Shown: piece after piece, positions 44,801-55,399 of the stretch
Layout of the letters: every line of letters starts with the position of its first letter
Numbering within the stretch: the first letter of the stretch is position 1
Assembly: GCA_951812925.1 (NCBI GenBank)
Contig: OX638370.1
Location: forward strand, 46,007,948-46,071,947
Direction of reading: 5' to 3'
Length of the DNA: 64,000 nucleotides
Source: Calliopum simillimum
Lineage: Eukaryota; Arthropoda; Insecta; Diptera; Lauxaniidae
Notes under the pieces: generated by a model
Database searches by the model: none
What the model saw: only the letters and a program-made list of their open reading frames with translations
What the model was told of the DNA's origin: nothing
Translations under genes and position numbers: made by a program

Positions 44801-45900
44801 TGAACATAATCCGAGAATTGGGCGACAAATATTTTGTGTGGATGAAATTGCTTTTATCAAGAATTTATTTACTTTCCAATAATCCTTCAATATGAAAATA
44901 TTGAAATATTTCTGAAATAAACATTGCAGTTTTTTAAAACTTATTTGAGTTCTTAAGAAATTTGCAGCAAGATTCCAAAACTTTGCAGAAATAGAAAATT
45001 TGTCATAATTCTTAAAATCCTTTTTAAGTTTTTCCAGCTGTATAATGGACTGTTGGGTTGCGAAGATGTTCGGTCTTTCAAAGCTCTTACTCCGAGACAA
45101 TAGACTTGCAAGGAAGACACTTCCTTGCAAACATATAAAACTAATCCATCCAGGGGTTTCCAACTTACACAGATTTTTATAATAGATATATCTCGATCTT
45201 CCTATGGCTATATCTCCGAAAGAAGATCCGCTCAGACATTTTTGATTACATATTCTTTCTTAGAATTAAAAGCTTAACAAACCAATCTAGGTTTAAAAAC
45301 AGTCGCTTATCTAACATTAAGCCCTATTTTGATATCAATTTGATATCCATTTCTGATACAAAATTGACATATTTTTCAATGATATCAAAAATATATCAAA
45401 ATGATATATAGAAATTGTATATCAGCAGCTGATACATTTTTGATATACATTTCAGATACAATGACAAAAAATTGACAAATTTTCTTGATGGGGTTCGATT
45501 GTGTGAGTGGTGTGAATGACATTTTTTGTCACACGCCCACCTCTAAATTAAATACCTTTGAATATTGTCTAGTCGGCACAAACACTTTCTGGACGACTTT
45601 TAATGGCTTTTGCTTAAAAACATCGGCATAGAATTCCTTCCCAGGTATGCGTCCCGTTAATGTTACACGTTCAAGTGCTAAGAATGAATAAAATTATGAA
45701 ATTTCATTAAAGCTATGTAGCTAAATGTATCCCTAACCTTCATCTATTAAAAGAGCACACAGTGGAAACTCTTCTCCAAGGCGTTCCTTTTCTTCCATTA
45801 GGTCTGCTATGAACTTTTGATTTACTTCGTTTATCCGTGGATGAAATGTTTCTGGATCTCTAGCAACATTTTTTGCATCGGCAGCGGTTTCTGATTCCAT
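35804..45900 (-). CDS. STAR/KH RNA-binding protein, Sam68/KEP1/qkr58E family, six exons
   Basis: Exons on the minus strand are 45900-45738, 45677-45556, 41679-41324, 38082-37975, 36175-36081 and 35934-35804. All junctions are GT-AG, all phases match, and the sum is 975 nt (324 residues plus TAA). Residues 1-70 form the Qua1-like dimer region (FIADLMEEKERLGEEFPLCA, GRIPGKEFYADVF). The KH domain is about 75-195, with VFVPTRQYSK, the GPKG loop at 104-107, RRLQDETQCRIALKGRNSIR, KEEELR, the block ending KYIIPDKNDE, then EQMREM. Exon 4 has SILDRKQEGHSGGAAKYLNL; the tail is Arg/Tyr/Pro-rich (RPYMSPLKRPQP). Such proteins bind pre-mRNA in the nucleus and steer splicing. Intron 1 is 60 nt and intron 5 is 146 nt; introns 2-4 (3876, 3241, 1799 nt) are full of repeats. 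The family is certain; which paralogue is not. Confidence 0.95.
36566..37190 (+). pseudogene. Mariner-type transposase relic, copy B, in intron 4 of the KH gene
   Basis: The frame 36566-36811 ends with LVWQVIFKCGLKSSVFVTTG and INHQIYVKEC. A second frame from about 36826 gives VLFWSDLASCRHYGKL (catalytic Asp block), one stop, then ENGVNVVPKNANHPNCPEF and RSIGKYWAIMKGKLLKTKK, to about 37190. In mariner relatives the block before KYW reads RPIE; here the Glu is Gly, so the third acidic residue is lost. The N-terminal part is missing. It runs opposite to the host gene. Confidence 0.65.
37264..37942. mobile_element. Foldback element with CACAGGC...poly-A ends, in intron 4
   Basis: The left end CACCACTC plus A-run (37264) and the right end, complement of CACAGGCACTCC plus A-run (to 37942), open inverted arms of about 300 bp at roughly 75-80% identity by eye. 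Shared arm words include CTGAATCGGACTGCATCC, GCTTGAAGT and CCTTTTC. Its right edge is 32 nt from the end of exon 4. The left arm is related to modules at 43395-43680, 55400-55620 and 62650-62960. Confidence 0.75.
38224..39381. mobile_element. Long inverted-repeat element with 305-bp near-identical arms, in intron 3
   Basis: Arms 38224-38528 and 39077-39381 are reverse complements with only about five or six differences, starting CACGGTGTGCCTTAACCCG. The interior has a second inverted repeat (38538-38653 with 38725-38843, containing GGTTTTAAAGGCAAAGATTA) and a third partial copy of that block near 38955. GGAA flanks both ends. No ORF is present. Transcribed from the host promoter it would form a very stable hairpin ending about 140 nt from the exon 4 acceptor. 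Confidence 0.9.
39595..39658. repeat. Short palindrome, 22-bp arms
   Basis: ATTAGCAAAATTGCCGCAAA and its complement, one mismatch, around a 20-bp loop. It may be a remnant of a small MITE in intron 3. Confidence 0.8.
39682..41066. other. Intron 3 remainder, no gene
   Basis: Mixed AT-rich sequence. A block at 40465-40580 is shared with 7320-7430 and more weakly with 63190-63250 (dispersed repeat ending). No coding signal is seen. Confidence 0.45.
41067..41224. mobile_element. Diverged palindromic MITE with GGGGGG ends, intron 3
   Basis: GGGGGGTACTTCTAGAAGC...TTGTGATCATTTTCCC at the left pairs with the right end (complement GGGGGGAGGGTGATTCTGG..TTGTGATAATTTTCC). The 158-bp unit folds over most of its length with perhaps 80% pairing. 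It sits 100 bp from the exon 3 donor. Confidence 0.65.
42007..42137. mobile_element. Palindromic MITE, copy 2, in intron 2
   Basis: It has the same sequence and structure as 2547-2680, with about 95% identity by eye. ATT lies on both sides. It documents mobility of the family. Confidence 0.9.
42150..43935 (+). repeat. 1.8-kb dispersed repeat, copy 1 (intron 2)
   Basis: Order: CTTCTCTTCTTATACGAG, a T-rich tract, then two units of about 400 bp with ATTACTCGAAAACGACTCC (42537 and 42944) and GGGCGTGGCACCGCCCAC words. Next comes a CTGAATCCGTCTTCATCAGC module, and an end near GGATCGGTCTCCAGGTACT. The copy at 61385-63190 has the same order and strand. It is non-coding; scattered ORFs are not shared between copies. 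Confidence 0.8.
44345..45300. repeat. Diverged relative of the 15311-16256 foldback, intron 2
   Basis: The left side has GGGGATATAGCCATCGG..GGATAGATTTCAATAAT, and the right side (45180-45270) has the inverse with CTATGGCTATATCTCCGAAA and ATCCGCTCAGACATTTTTGATTACATATTC. Between them a 160-codon minus-strand ORF (44681-45163) shows no known motif. I leave it as unrecognised. Confidence 0.5.
45330..45490. repeat. Cluster of TGATAT words in intron 2
   Basis: The 130-bp core has two diverged direct repeats (TTGATATCCATTTCTGATAC and TTGATATACATTTCAGATAC) with further GATATC/GATATA words between them. It lies 60 nt from the exon 2 donor and could be a small element or an intronic sequence. Confidence 0.4.
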
Positions 45901-46056
45901 TTTTTAATTAATTTTTTATTAAACAACGCAACAACGAATTTCACGTATACCAAGAAAATGATAATTCCTATAAGTGTTGCCAGGTCCTACAAAATTTAAT
46001 TTCTGGAAACCGAAATATGTAAATACCCCCAAAAAATATAGACAAACTAAATAGTG

Positions 46057-47081
46057 CTATCGCCCGACAGCTTAGTCGTGTGTATGAACCAGCTCTAAAT
46101 TGGGGTGTTCAGACTATCAAATTACAAAAATTTTTTTGATGAGTTCGAATTTGTTTGGCATCACCAATTTTGCCGTCAAAAAAATTTGTATGGATTTAAT
46201 GAATTTTTGATAGTGAGAACGTTTCTTCAAAAAAAATTGTCAAAAACTTTGAAGAAAATAAAAAATTTTTAATTTTTCGCTGATTTGACGAGTGATTTGA
46301 TGAGTTATTTGAAAATGTGAACGCAAATACATTTTTCTGTATGCGTATTTTCATTTCAAAACAAGATTTCAACGAGTGAACGTCGCTCGGATGATGAAAG
46401 TAAAGAGGAATATGATTTTTTCTTATATTATAATGATTGTTTTCATTATTTTCAGTAAGGTTGTGGTTGAAAGAAAGCTTAAATTATTTAATTTAATTAT
46501 TAAATAACTTCCTAGCCGATTTGCTTGTACATGTGTAATTTTAGATGCAGCTACTGAAGGATTTTATGTACAAAAGTATATATCTTTCGTAAAATAGTAA
46601 CAAAATAATTTTTAATTGTTTTTTCAATGGACGGAATAATTTATTTCTGCAAATAAGATTTAATTTATGGTATTTTTACTACATTTTAATAATTAGTTTC
46701 CTTGTTTTTCATCGTCGCTTCAATTTTCACAGCCAGAATTCATCCGCTATTGCGATGTTGCCTCATCGGCGTACATAGCAAAACTGAAATTTGAAGAGTG
46801 ATTTGATGGTGCGTACACTCAAAACTCAAAATTAGTGATGCCAAACAAATTCGAGTTCAACAAAATAAAATCGACAAATTTTGATAGTGTGTACACTGCT
46901 AATCTTTCGAAGTAATTATCCATACAAATCGATAATTAAATTGCGAACAACAAAGAAACCTGTATTGAAAATGTTTTAAAAACATAGCGATACCGAAATA
47001 AATGCCAGTTGTCACTAAATTGGTTCTTTTAAATTTCACTTTAAGTGCTGTTTCACACACGACTAAGCTGTCGGGCGATAG
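46057..47081. mobile_element. Inverted-repeat element upstream of the KH gene, with nested inverted repeat
   Basis: The 27-bp ends CTATCGCCCGACAGCTTAGT... (46057-46083) and the exact complement (47055-47081) bound about 1 kb. A third, diverged copy in the left-arm orientation is at 47138-47167. Inside, ACTATCAAA...GAGTTCGAATTTGTTTGGCA at 46112-46174 pairs with 46830-46888, a second element within the first. There is no transposase. The outer left end is about 155 bp upstream of the KH start codon, so the element borders the promoter region. Confidence 0.75.
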
Positions 47082-47579
47082 TACCATTTGTAGGCAGGTG
47101 GAGGGAACGCTACCCACCGCTTGCCTTTAAAAAGAACTATTGCCCGACAATTTAGTTTGTCGTGTGAACTATAACTAACCGGACGTTGACATCAATCCCG
47201 AACCCTTGAGTCAGGCACTTGTATTGTTTAAAAACTGCAAAAGAAAGCTATTAAAGGTAATGCAACTATTTTGTCTCAATCTTGCTTGATTTGTGCGATA
47301 TCACTCTTCCAAGACCCCCAGACCCCTCTCTTTCACACTTTGTCATAAATTTGTGAATCCCCCCACTCCCTTAAGGGTGTGACGTAATTTATGAACAGCC
47401 CCTAACAAAAACTAAAAGTTATAATAATTGCATTTTTGTGGACAGCTTATATGTGCTTGTGTAAGCGCATTCTGATAAACGTATGGGAAAGCAACAACAA
47501 ACGTGCTTAACTAAACATAGATAAATAATGTGCTTAGGACAAGCACAGATAAACTGTTCAGACAAATACAGATAATAAA

Positions 47580-48436
47580 CTTTTCACACTGGCATCGAAA
47601 ACGGCTCGTTTTTCATATCATTCGTTTTTGAGGCAAAAACCGGTCAAAACGGCTGATTTTCCATACAAATAAAAAGTCAAACAAAAACATATGAGAAGCT
47701 GTTTTCTACAAAACGAGCCAAACTGTCATTGAAAACAAGTGAATAAATGTAGTAAATTGTGAGTGTCATATTTGACACTATTAATTTAAAATCAAAACAA
47801 AAAAAACTTAATTTTGAGATTTGTTGAAATATCAACCAAATGACCAATATTAAAATCATGTGCAACGCCAGAAACCGTTCCCCAGGAGCTTTTAAATGTG
47901 CAACCACCCAAAAGAACAAAAAAAAATCTAAACTTTCGTTCAACACCTTGACTACATTGCTGAACAAAAGAAGCTCAATTGGTTGTCATCGCTGTTGATT
48001 CGTTGGAGTTGAAGCTCTTCCCAGCTGTCTTGTGCCACATTATGAGTAAGACCTGCATTATTGTTGTAACAAATATGCAGTTAATGACCAACCTAACTGC
48101 TTCAAGATACAATGACAGCCAAAACGAAATCTTGGGGAAGTATTGAAATTGGAACGGGCGAAGGCATGTGGGTTGGATTTGAAGCAAGGCTAAAAGAGGA
48201 GATTCGCGTTAAAAATTTGTATGTTATACTCCAATTCAAGCACAGAAATTTCTATAAATAAAAAGCTTGTAAATAAATGTTTCTATTTATTTTTTTGTTT
48301 TTCAAAAATTTTCCGATTATTATGACATCAGCTGTCATGAAAAACCAGAAGTTCAAGTGTGAATACAATTTTAAACATCTCGTTTTAAAAACGAATGATG
48401 TGAAAAACGAGCCGTTTTCGATGACTGTGTGAAAAG
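47580..48436. mobile_element. DNA element with 50-bp inverted ends (CTTTTCACAC)
   Basis: The ends CTTTTCACACTGGCATCGAA and the complement of CTTTTCACACAGTCATCGAA continue to about 50 bp (ACGGCTCGTTTTTCA shared) with about four differences. The 857-bp body has ORFs up to 96 codons on the minus strand without recognisable domains. No target duplication could be set. Confidence 0.75.
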
Positions 48437-48559
48437 CGTATAACATAAAAATATAAATTTTGGATAGGCCGGTAGCTGGCAACACTGTTACAAATTACTG
48501 CAGGCGTACCAAAATAACGGTATGAAATGAAAAAAAAAAAACAAAACAGCTACCATATC

Positions 48560-48740
48560 GTGCGAACTCACACGAAGGGCACGGGCACGTCAAATTTGTA
48601 AGTGCGAACTCACACGACGGGCACGTCAAATTTCTAGGCAAGCGGAGGGAAGTGGTGCTTTCATTTCACTCCGTTTGCCTACAAATTTGACGTGCCCGTG
48701 CCCTCCGTGTGAGTTCGCACTAAGCAAACGGAGGGAAAAA
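48560..48740. mobile_element. Harbinger-type MITE inserted into a member of its own family
   Basis: An outer copy starts GTGCGAACTCACACGAAGGG at 48560 and reaches CAAATTTG before TAA (48599-48601). A complete inner copy (48602-48720) follows, then TAA again (48721-48723). The outer copy then resumes with GCAAACGGAGGGA, the sequence that follows at the same point in the copy at 8123-8255. The inner insertion therefore has a TAA target duplication. The right half of the outer copy beyond about 48737 is not recognisable. Confidence 0.9.
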
Positions 48741-49391
48741 CTTTTCCACAACAAAATTGATATTTTTTCAATTCAATTTAAATTTTTTTCCTAATCAAAA
48801 TAACCTTTTTTCAACTTAAAATAAACTTTTTCCAAATCAAATCAACCTCTCGTTTATCCAAATCAATTTAAACTTTTTTACCAAATTAATTTAAAGGATT
48901 CTGCAAATCAAAATACACTTCTTCCAAGTCAAATTGAATGAGCAGTTTCGAAAAGGTCACATCTCCGATTTTCAAAAGTTTTCACGAAACGAAAAAAAAA
49001 CTGATTATTTTCTAAAGCAGCATAATATTTAAAAAATTTATTCTTGAGTTATACTCTAGGGCTAATAACCAATCGAAAATTACAGAAATATTTTGATGGT
49101 AACGTCATTATATATGTAAATTTTGAAATGTGACCTTTTCGAAATTGATTGTGTTGATTAAACAAAATTGAAAGAAAAAACCATATAAACTGGGCGAAAC
49201 TTTTATTTAAAGTATTTAAAATTAAAATAATATCTTAAATTAAAGATAACCATTAGAAATTCTTTAAAAAGTATAGTGCAAAAGCATCCCGCCACCCAAA
49301 AAAAATTTAAATCGAACACAAAAACAAAACAAACAAAAAAATGTGTCACATTACTTGTGGGCACTTACCGATTTAAAAAAAATGTTTTTAA
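48741..49391. other. AT-rich stretch without gene
   Basis: There are repeated words such as AATCAAATCAA and CAAATCAATTTAAACTTTTT, giving a diverged, tandem-like look from 48770 to 48960. No ORF is seen. Confidence 0.45.
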
Positions 49392-49776
49392 CCCTTTCAG
49401 AACCATAGGGACTTATGTGTCCCAAGACAAAAATAAATTTTATTTAAATAAGTAAGAAACCGATATATGTAATTTTGACATTTATCAGCTCCTAAACGCT
49501 TCCTTCATTCCTATTAAATTTGGCAACATCATCAGAAGCACCGTTATTTTTGTATGATCATTCTAATGTGACAGTTTGTGTGATGAACTATTGCTATACT
49601 TTACAGCAGAATTTATTGGTGTTTAATTGTTTTTAATCATATTATAGTGGGAAATAATTGTTGACATGTAAATAAATTGTTGTTTTATACATTAATTGAA
49701 CCATTATTTAAGTTTAGTATATTGATAAATCATAAAATTCAAAATGGGACACCGGTGTCCCTATGGTTGTAAAGGG
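49392..49776. mobile_element. piggyBac-type MITE 1 (CCCTTT..ACCATAGGGAC ends)
   Basis: The left end CCCTTTCAGAACCATAGGGA after TTAA (49388-49391) pairs with the right end, complement of CCCTTTACAACCATAGGGAC. TTAA is degenerate (TAAC) on the right. Just inside both ends is TGTGTCCC or its complement. The same end words occur at 55635-55790. Confidence 0.7.
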
Positions 49777-50304
49777 TAACTTTTCAACTCGTTTTTGTAC
49801 TACAATTTTACCAATTTCACAGGCAATCAAAATAAAAAAATTTAATGAACCTGTTAGTAGACATATGTCCGGTAACGTACTTTTTGACACTGAATTCGAA
49901 TCCGAGGCAAGAATTGCTCATATACTTCAGGAGTAAACGTCAAAGTGACAAAACGTATATTTCTGCTCTGCGCTATCAAAAAATTTTTGAATTGATTGTT
50001 TTCCTGGTTAATGGTGGCTGAGGACACCAAATTGGTTCTTATTGGATTTCTGTTTGTGGACTTGATGGTGGCAGCTGGAGTTGGAGTGTTTGGTTGGAGT
50101 GGGTAGGAGTATTTTTGCATTAAATAATTTACATTGGTATTGCATTTCATTTTGGCGGAAAATTCAGTTGTTGGTGTTGTTGTTTCTGCGTTGACATTTT
50201 GTGAAATATCATAAAGGAAAGAGAGTTGCCGTTGTCGCTGATTAGGATTAAAATAGTACTATTCTTTTTGGAAAATCGAACACTATATCGTTGGTCGAAC
50301 AAGA

Positions 50305-51392
50305 ATGACGGATAGCGATGATAATTGTCCAAAGTGCAACATTGCTGTTGGTAATGAAGATTTAGCCTGGTTTTGTGATGGCTATTGTGAAAAATGGTAT
50401 CACTCGGCTTGTGTTAATATTGATAAGCAAACGCATAAAAAAAATGGATGCGGTGAAGAGTTTCTTCATCTGGATGTGCAATGACTGCAAAATTGTTTTT
50501 CAGAATACGATGTTGAGGAAGGTCAACACTTTCATGATGAAAATAGATACCAAAAAGGAATCCATTATGACCGAAGTGAAAAAATGCAATTCAAAACATG
50601 TGAAACCAACATTCTCGGATGGTGTGAAACAAGCTGTGCCTAAGGTCATGAAGCAAAGCATTGGCAGCATACTAATAAAGCCAAAGGATAGTACTGTATC
50701 TTCTGAACAAACGCTGACAAAAGTTAAGAATTTTATTAACCCAGTTCAGTTAAAAGCAGGAGTGCAAAACATTAAGAAGCTGAATAATGGTACTGTACTG
50801 ATTAAGCCAGGGAGCTCCAAATGCGGTGAAATTTTGAACAAAGAGGCAGCTAAGGTTCTAGGGACTGACCATTTAATAGAAGACAGTAAATTAAAGAACC
50901 CTAGGGTTATTGTGCATGATGTCAATACGCGCTATTCAACAAGTGATGCATTGAAGTCAGCTTTAATTGCCCAGAATGCTGAAATGACAGAAACGGATCA
51001 TGTCGAAATAATTTATGTTAAAGAGGTTAATGGAAAATATGTACAATTATGTGATAGAGTGTGACCCAGCATCATTTAAAAAATTTAATAATAAATTTAT
51101 AAACATCGGATGGCGTGATCACTATGTACGGGAACATATTTACATACCAAGATGTAGCAATTGCAATGTATATGGTCATTTTAAATCAAGGTGCACAAAT
51201 GCAGCTGTATGCGGTAAGTGTAGTGGTACGCATAATACATGGAATTGTACGAGCAGCGATTTGGTTTGTAGCAATTGTAAGTACAAAGAATTACCGAGCA
51301 ATGGTCATGCAGCTGTTAGTTTCGAATGTCCATTGTATGCGCAAAGGCTTAAAGATTTACAGTCAAGAATTCACTATAGTCAAGATGTTTAG
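50305..51392 (+). pseudogene. Non-LTR ORF1 with PHD finger and CCHC zinc knuckles
   Basis: The start at 50305 gives MTDSDDNCPKCNIAVGNEDL and then WFCDGYCEKWYHSACVNI, a PHD finger completed by MCNDCK. An extra A in the A8 run at about 50436-50443 shifts the frame, so the ORF continues from 50375 in another phase. A second shift near 51040 leads into the C-terminal part with zinc knuckles (CSNCNVYGHFKSRC, CGKCSGTHNTWNC, CSNCK). Such ORF1 proteins bind the element RNA. The ORF ends at 51392, shortly before ORF2. Confidence 0.85.
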
Positions 51393-51424
51393 CACGGTTG
51401 CTCCATTTAATCTTAAAATCAAGT

Positions 51425-54400
51425 ATGGCTAACAACAACTATATATCAATTGTCTATCTAAATGCTCGCAGCATGCGAAATAAAAAAGATAAAATTGATA
51501 TATATCTGCAAGCTAATAAGCAAATAAAAATAGTTGTCATAAATGAAACATGGCTACGGCCAAACGAAGAAAAATTTTTTCATATGGCTGGCTTTCAGAA
51601 TGGTACGTTCAACTCCCGAAATGATAAAAGTGGTGGAGGTACTGCTATTTTAGTAAGAGATGGTGTGGATTTCAACTTGGTAGAAAAAGAGGTTTTTTGC
51701 AATGGACTCGTTGTGGAAATCACTAGCGCTTCCCCAAAATTTTACATTGGTACTGCGTATCGTTCAGATAATGACTGCACTACACGCTACAGTGATCATG
51801 TAGAAAGGTTGTTTGATACTTATCAAAACTTAATTTTCATAGCTGATACAAACATTGACTTATTGAAGGCTGATCCTGTAATTCAGTACTATAAAAATGT
51901 CATTGAAAGTTCTGGATCTACGGTCATCAACAAGGTATCAATCGATTGCGCCACTAGAGTCACGAGTGACACAGCTACTGTCATAGATCACGTTGTCACT
52001 AATTTACATTTGGACAATTACAAATTTCAACTTACTCTACATGATTTCGCACGGCTTGATCATAAGGTACTGCACGTGAGTGTCAATAAAATTGAAGTAA
52101 TGCCTAATCCTATGCGAAAAACAGCGGAACATGTATTTGATTGTAACAAATATTATGACACAGTAAGTAACTTGTTAGTGCAACACGATGTTAGCATAGC
52201 TGAAGATCTTGCTCGGCTGTTAACTGAAGCTAAGGAGGCTAGTACTAAAATCAGACTGGTTAAAACGAGAGGTCACGACTGGATCAATCAGCGAGTAATT
52301 AACGCATTAAAACTAAGAGACAAACTTCTAACGAAATTTAAAAAAAATCCACATAATCCTACACATGAAAATAACTTCAAAAGAACAAAAAACTTTGTTA
52401 CTGCACTTATACGGAAAACAAAGCAAGAATACTTCAATTCCTCAATTAAAAAAGCAGCTGGCAATGGTAAAAAATTATGGGATACGATTAATACGTTTGC
52501 ACTAAACAAGCCATGTAAGTCATCGAATCAAATTTCAAAATTAACCGTTAATGGGTGCACAGTAATCAACCGGCAAGAAATCGCGAACTATTTCAACTTA
52601 TATTTTAACTCAATTGGGAGCAACTTGTCCAATGCGTTAACTGCTCCCCATGCAGTTATAAGAAATGGTATCAACCCCAACTAAATGTTTTTGACGCCAG
52701 CCACGAATGATGAGGTCTTAAATATAATCTTGTCATTAAAAGACGGTGCAGCTCCTGGCGATGATGGAATTGCTGCTAAGCATATAAAATCAATATGTCA
52801 CTTGGTTGCTCCAGTTCTCAAAAACTTAATTAATGCTATGTTCAACACGGATGAATTCCCTCAAATTTTGAAATATACTATAATAGTAGGGTAAGGGAGG
52901 GAAATATGGACTACGTGGGTAATATGGACCACACGGTTATTTCCCACTGCATACATAGGATTTACCGTTATTCATGTTCAAACTAAGCGCTAATACCTAA
53001 AGCTTATAATAGGGCGATTTCAGCGTTCGGTGAAGTCGCATGTTTCTGTAAAGTTGATTTTTCTAAAAAAAAGATCAGTGATAATTTTTTTCTAGGGAGT
53101 ATATTTCATTATTTCACTTAAAGGACATCGCGTTTTTAAATAAATGGTTAATTATATAAAGTCAGTGAATACCATTTATAATTTATTAGCACAAATAAGT
53201 TCATTAACCAAAAGAGTTTTTGATAAAAAAAAAACCATTAATTTCACTAACACGTGCTATGGGTAATATGGACCACCAAAGAAAAAAGCCTCAAAAACAA
53301 ATGTATTTATCATCTTTTTCAAATGGGGAATCTAGCTGCAGTTTTCATGACGAGTCTGTTGGTCTTTATATGTAATTCGTTAACTATAAAGGAAAAAAAT
53401 GATAAAAAATGCATATAAAGTAATACCCTTTACTCAGAAGATCGACGTGGCGAATTTTGGGTTGAATGTGTAATCTGACGTTCTTGGAGTCATGAAAAAT
53501 GTGACGGATGTGGAAATGACATTTTTATATGCAACTTCTGTACCAAATAAACATGTGGGGCAATATGGACTATATAGTCCATATAACACTACACTTTTTT
53601 TTTATCTTCATTTTAAGTATATTCAGTTTTTTGATTTTTTTTCTTTATCCTGATGAGATATATATCTAAAAGTGAATCAAATTAAAGGTTAATTGCTTCC
53701 TTCAATGAATGACATAAAATTAATTGTTTTGTTTTATGTATTTTGGGATTTATTTAAAAAAGAAAGATGGGTGGTCCATATTTCCCTCCCTTACCCTACC
53801 TATTCATAAAGGCGGTAAAAACGATGATGTCAACAACTATCGGCCTATCTCTATATTGAGTGTTTTAGATAAAATATTTGAAAAAGCCCTGAACAGTAGG
53901 ATGGTGTCATTTATTAGGAGTACTGTGAAATTTGACCCATACCAGTTTGGATTCCAAAATCACTGTAACACTGAAGCAGCGCTAGCAGAAATGCTACGAT
54001 ATATCAATAACAACCTAGATGCGAAAAAATATGTTGCAGCAGTATATATTGATATGAAGAAAGCTTTTGACACGGTACACCACGATATCTTGCTGGAAAA
54101 TCTCTCGGATCTGGGTATTAGAGGTTCGGTCAATATGCTATTTAAAAGCTACCTGTCTAATAGATCGGTTAAAACTAGAATTGGTAATGTGTTTAGCCAA
54201 AGTGAATTGCTGGAGTGTGGGATACCACAAGGATCAAACCTTGGCCCAACTCTGTACCTGCTATATATACAGAACATTAAAAATGCAGGTCTACATGCTT
54301 TTTATAACATATTCGCTGATGACACGTGCTTATTATATGCTGCAGACAGCGAGGCTGCTCTTGAATTGCTTGCTTGTGCTTGGGCTATTGGCAATAAGTT

Positions 54401-55124
54401 GACTGTAAATGAAAGTAAAACAAATTTCATGATATTTTGCAACAACAATAAGCAGCCAATCAATCCTAAACTGCGTTTAAATTATGTAATTCTTCAGAAA
54501 GTGACGTCTGTTAAACATCTGGGTGTGCTAATCGAAAGCAAGTTGTCTTGGAGCGATCATGCAGAGTACCTAGTTAAAAAGGTAGTTCCAGTTGTTGGTG
54601 CAATCAAAAGATCTAAAGTAACCTTAAACCAGATTACAGCGAAATTGTTAGTAAGTTCACATGTTTTAACGCACTTCAAATACAATATTATAAACTGGTC
54701 ATCGTGTTCGCAATCTACTCGGAATATGTGTGATCATTTTATTACGAAAGCCATCAAATCATTGTTCTGTTATGATAGACTTTATAGTACTACTCTGGTG
54801 TATGAAGAAACGAAACTGCAACGGCTCAAAGTGACCATCCCATTAGAAAAAATAAAATTTGTACATAAAGTCATAAATCAAAATATAAAGCAAAACGTAC
54901 AAATTGAACTACGAGGCGATATTTCCAATAGAACAACGAGATCATCCCGCTGTATACAAGTTCCGCACAGCAGAACGCAGAAACACTTCGAAAGCCTTAT
55001 TCCTACTGCGCTTAGGCTATACAACAAAATACCAACTGAAATGCAGCAAATTAGTAACTTTTACAAATTCACCAAGAAAGTGACTCAGTATGTAGTAGAA
55101 AACATAAGTGATTTTTATATTTAA
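51425..55124 (+). pseudogene. Non-LTR ORF2 (APE endonuclease + RT), split by a MITE
   Basis: ORF2 starts at Met 51425 (MANNNYISIVYLNARSMRNK). Endonuclease blocks are INETWLRPNEE, GGGTAILVRDG, IADTNIDLL and RLDHKVLHV. One in-frame TAA at 52682-52684 precedes the RT (GAAPGDDGIAAKHIKS). At 52889 a 908-bp MITE interrupts; after it the same frame resumes with IHKGGKNDDVNNYRP, QFGFQNHCNTEAAL, VYIDMKKAFDTVHHD (catalytic Asp), GIPQGSNLGPTLY and IFADDTCLLYA (catalytic FADD). It ends at 55124 after a thumb/C-terminal domain. Leaving out the MITE and one TA keeps the frame, so the only other lesion is one stop. The clade is CR1/L2/Jockey-like by motif. Confidence 0.9.
52889..53796. mobile_element. TA-flanked MITE with repeated GGTAATATGGACCAC motif
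   Basis: The ends GGGTAAGGGAGGGAAATATG and its exact complement are bordered by TA (52887-52888, 53797-53798), the Tc1/mariner signature. The motif (G)GTAATATGGACCAC recurs inside near 52917 and 53263, and a CAATATGGACTA variant near 53552, all related to the end sequence. No transposase is present. It interrupts the RT gene of the non-LTR element. Confidence 0.9.
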
Positions 55125-55398
55125 TATAGCAAAAATGTAATTAGGAAAATTATATATTAGTATATTAGTAAAACTAAAATTAAGTTATGCATTTAGTCTG
55201 AAATTGTGATAATTTAAACAATGTACAAAATATTTTAGAAATTGTTATACGATGTCTAGTGACAATATTCACTCATTAATATCCCAGCACCAGCTCTAAG
55301 CTGAAGGGATAAACTTAGTACCTAATTTATTGATTTATTGATCAAATGTTTTACAGAACATTATGTGTGATTTATGAAATAAATGAAATGAAATGAAA
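55125..55398 (+). other. 3' UTR and ATGAA-repeat tail of the PHD-finger non-LTR element
   Basis: The non-coding stretch after ORF2 ends in AATGAAATGAAATGAAATGAA (55380-55400), a short tandem tail in place of poly-A, as in CR1-like elements. CAGCACCAGCTCTAAGCTGA near 55288 has a small stem. Confidence 0.7.
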
Positions 55399-55399
55399 T

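Noticed and set aside
44681..45163. 160-codon minus-strand ORF in intron 2 of the KH gene
   Set aside because: It has no motif I recognise and lies between arms of a decayed foldback; an open frame of this length can occur by chance.
50147..50332. Minus-strand ORFs just upstream of the PHD-finger ORF1
   Set aside because: They overlap the probable 5' UTR of the element and show no domain.
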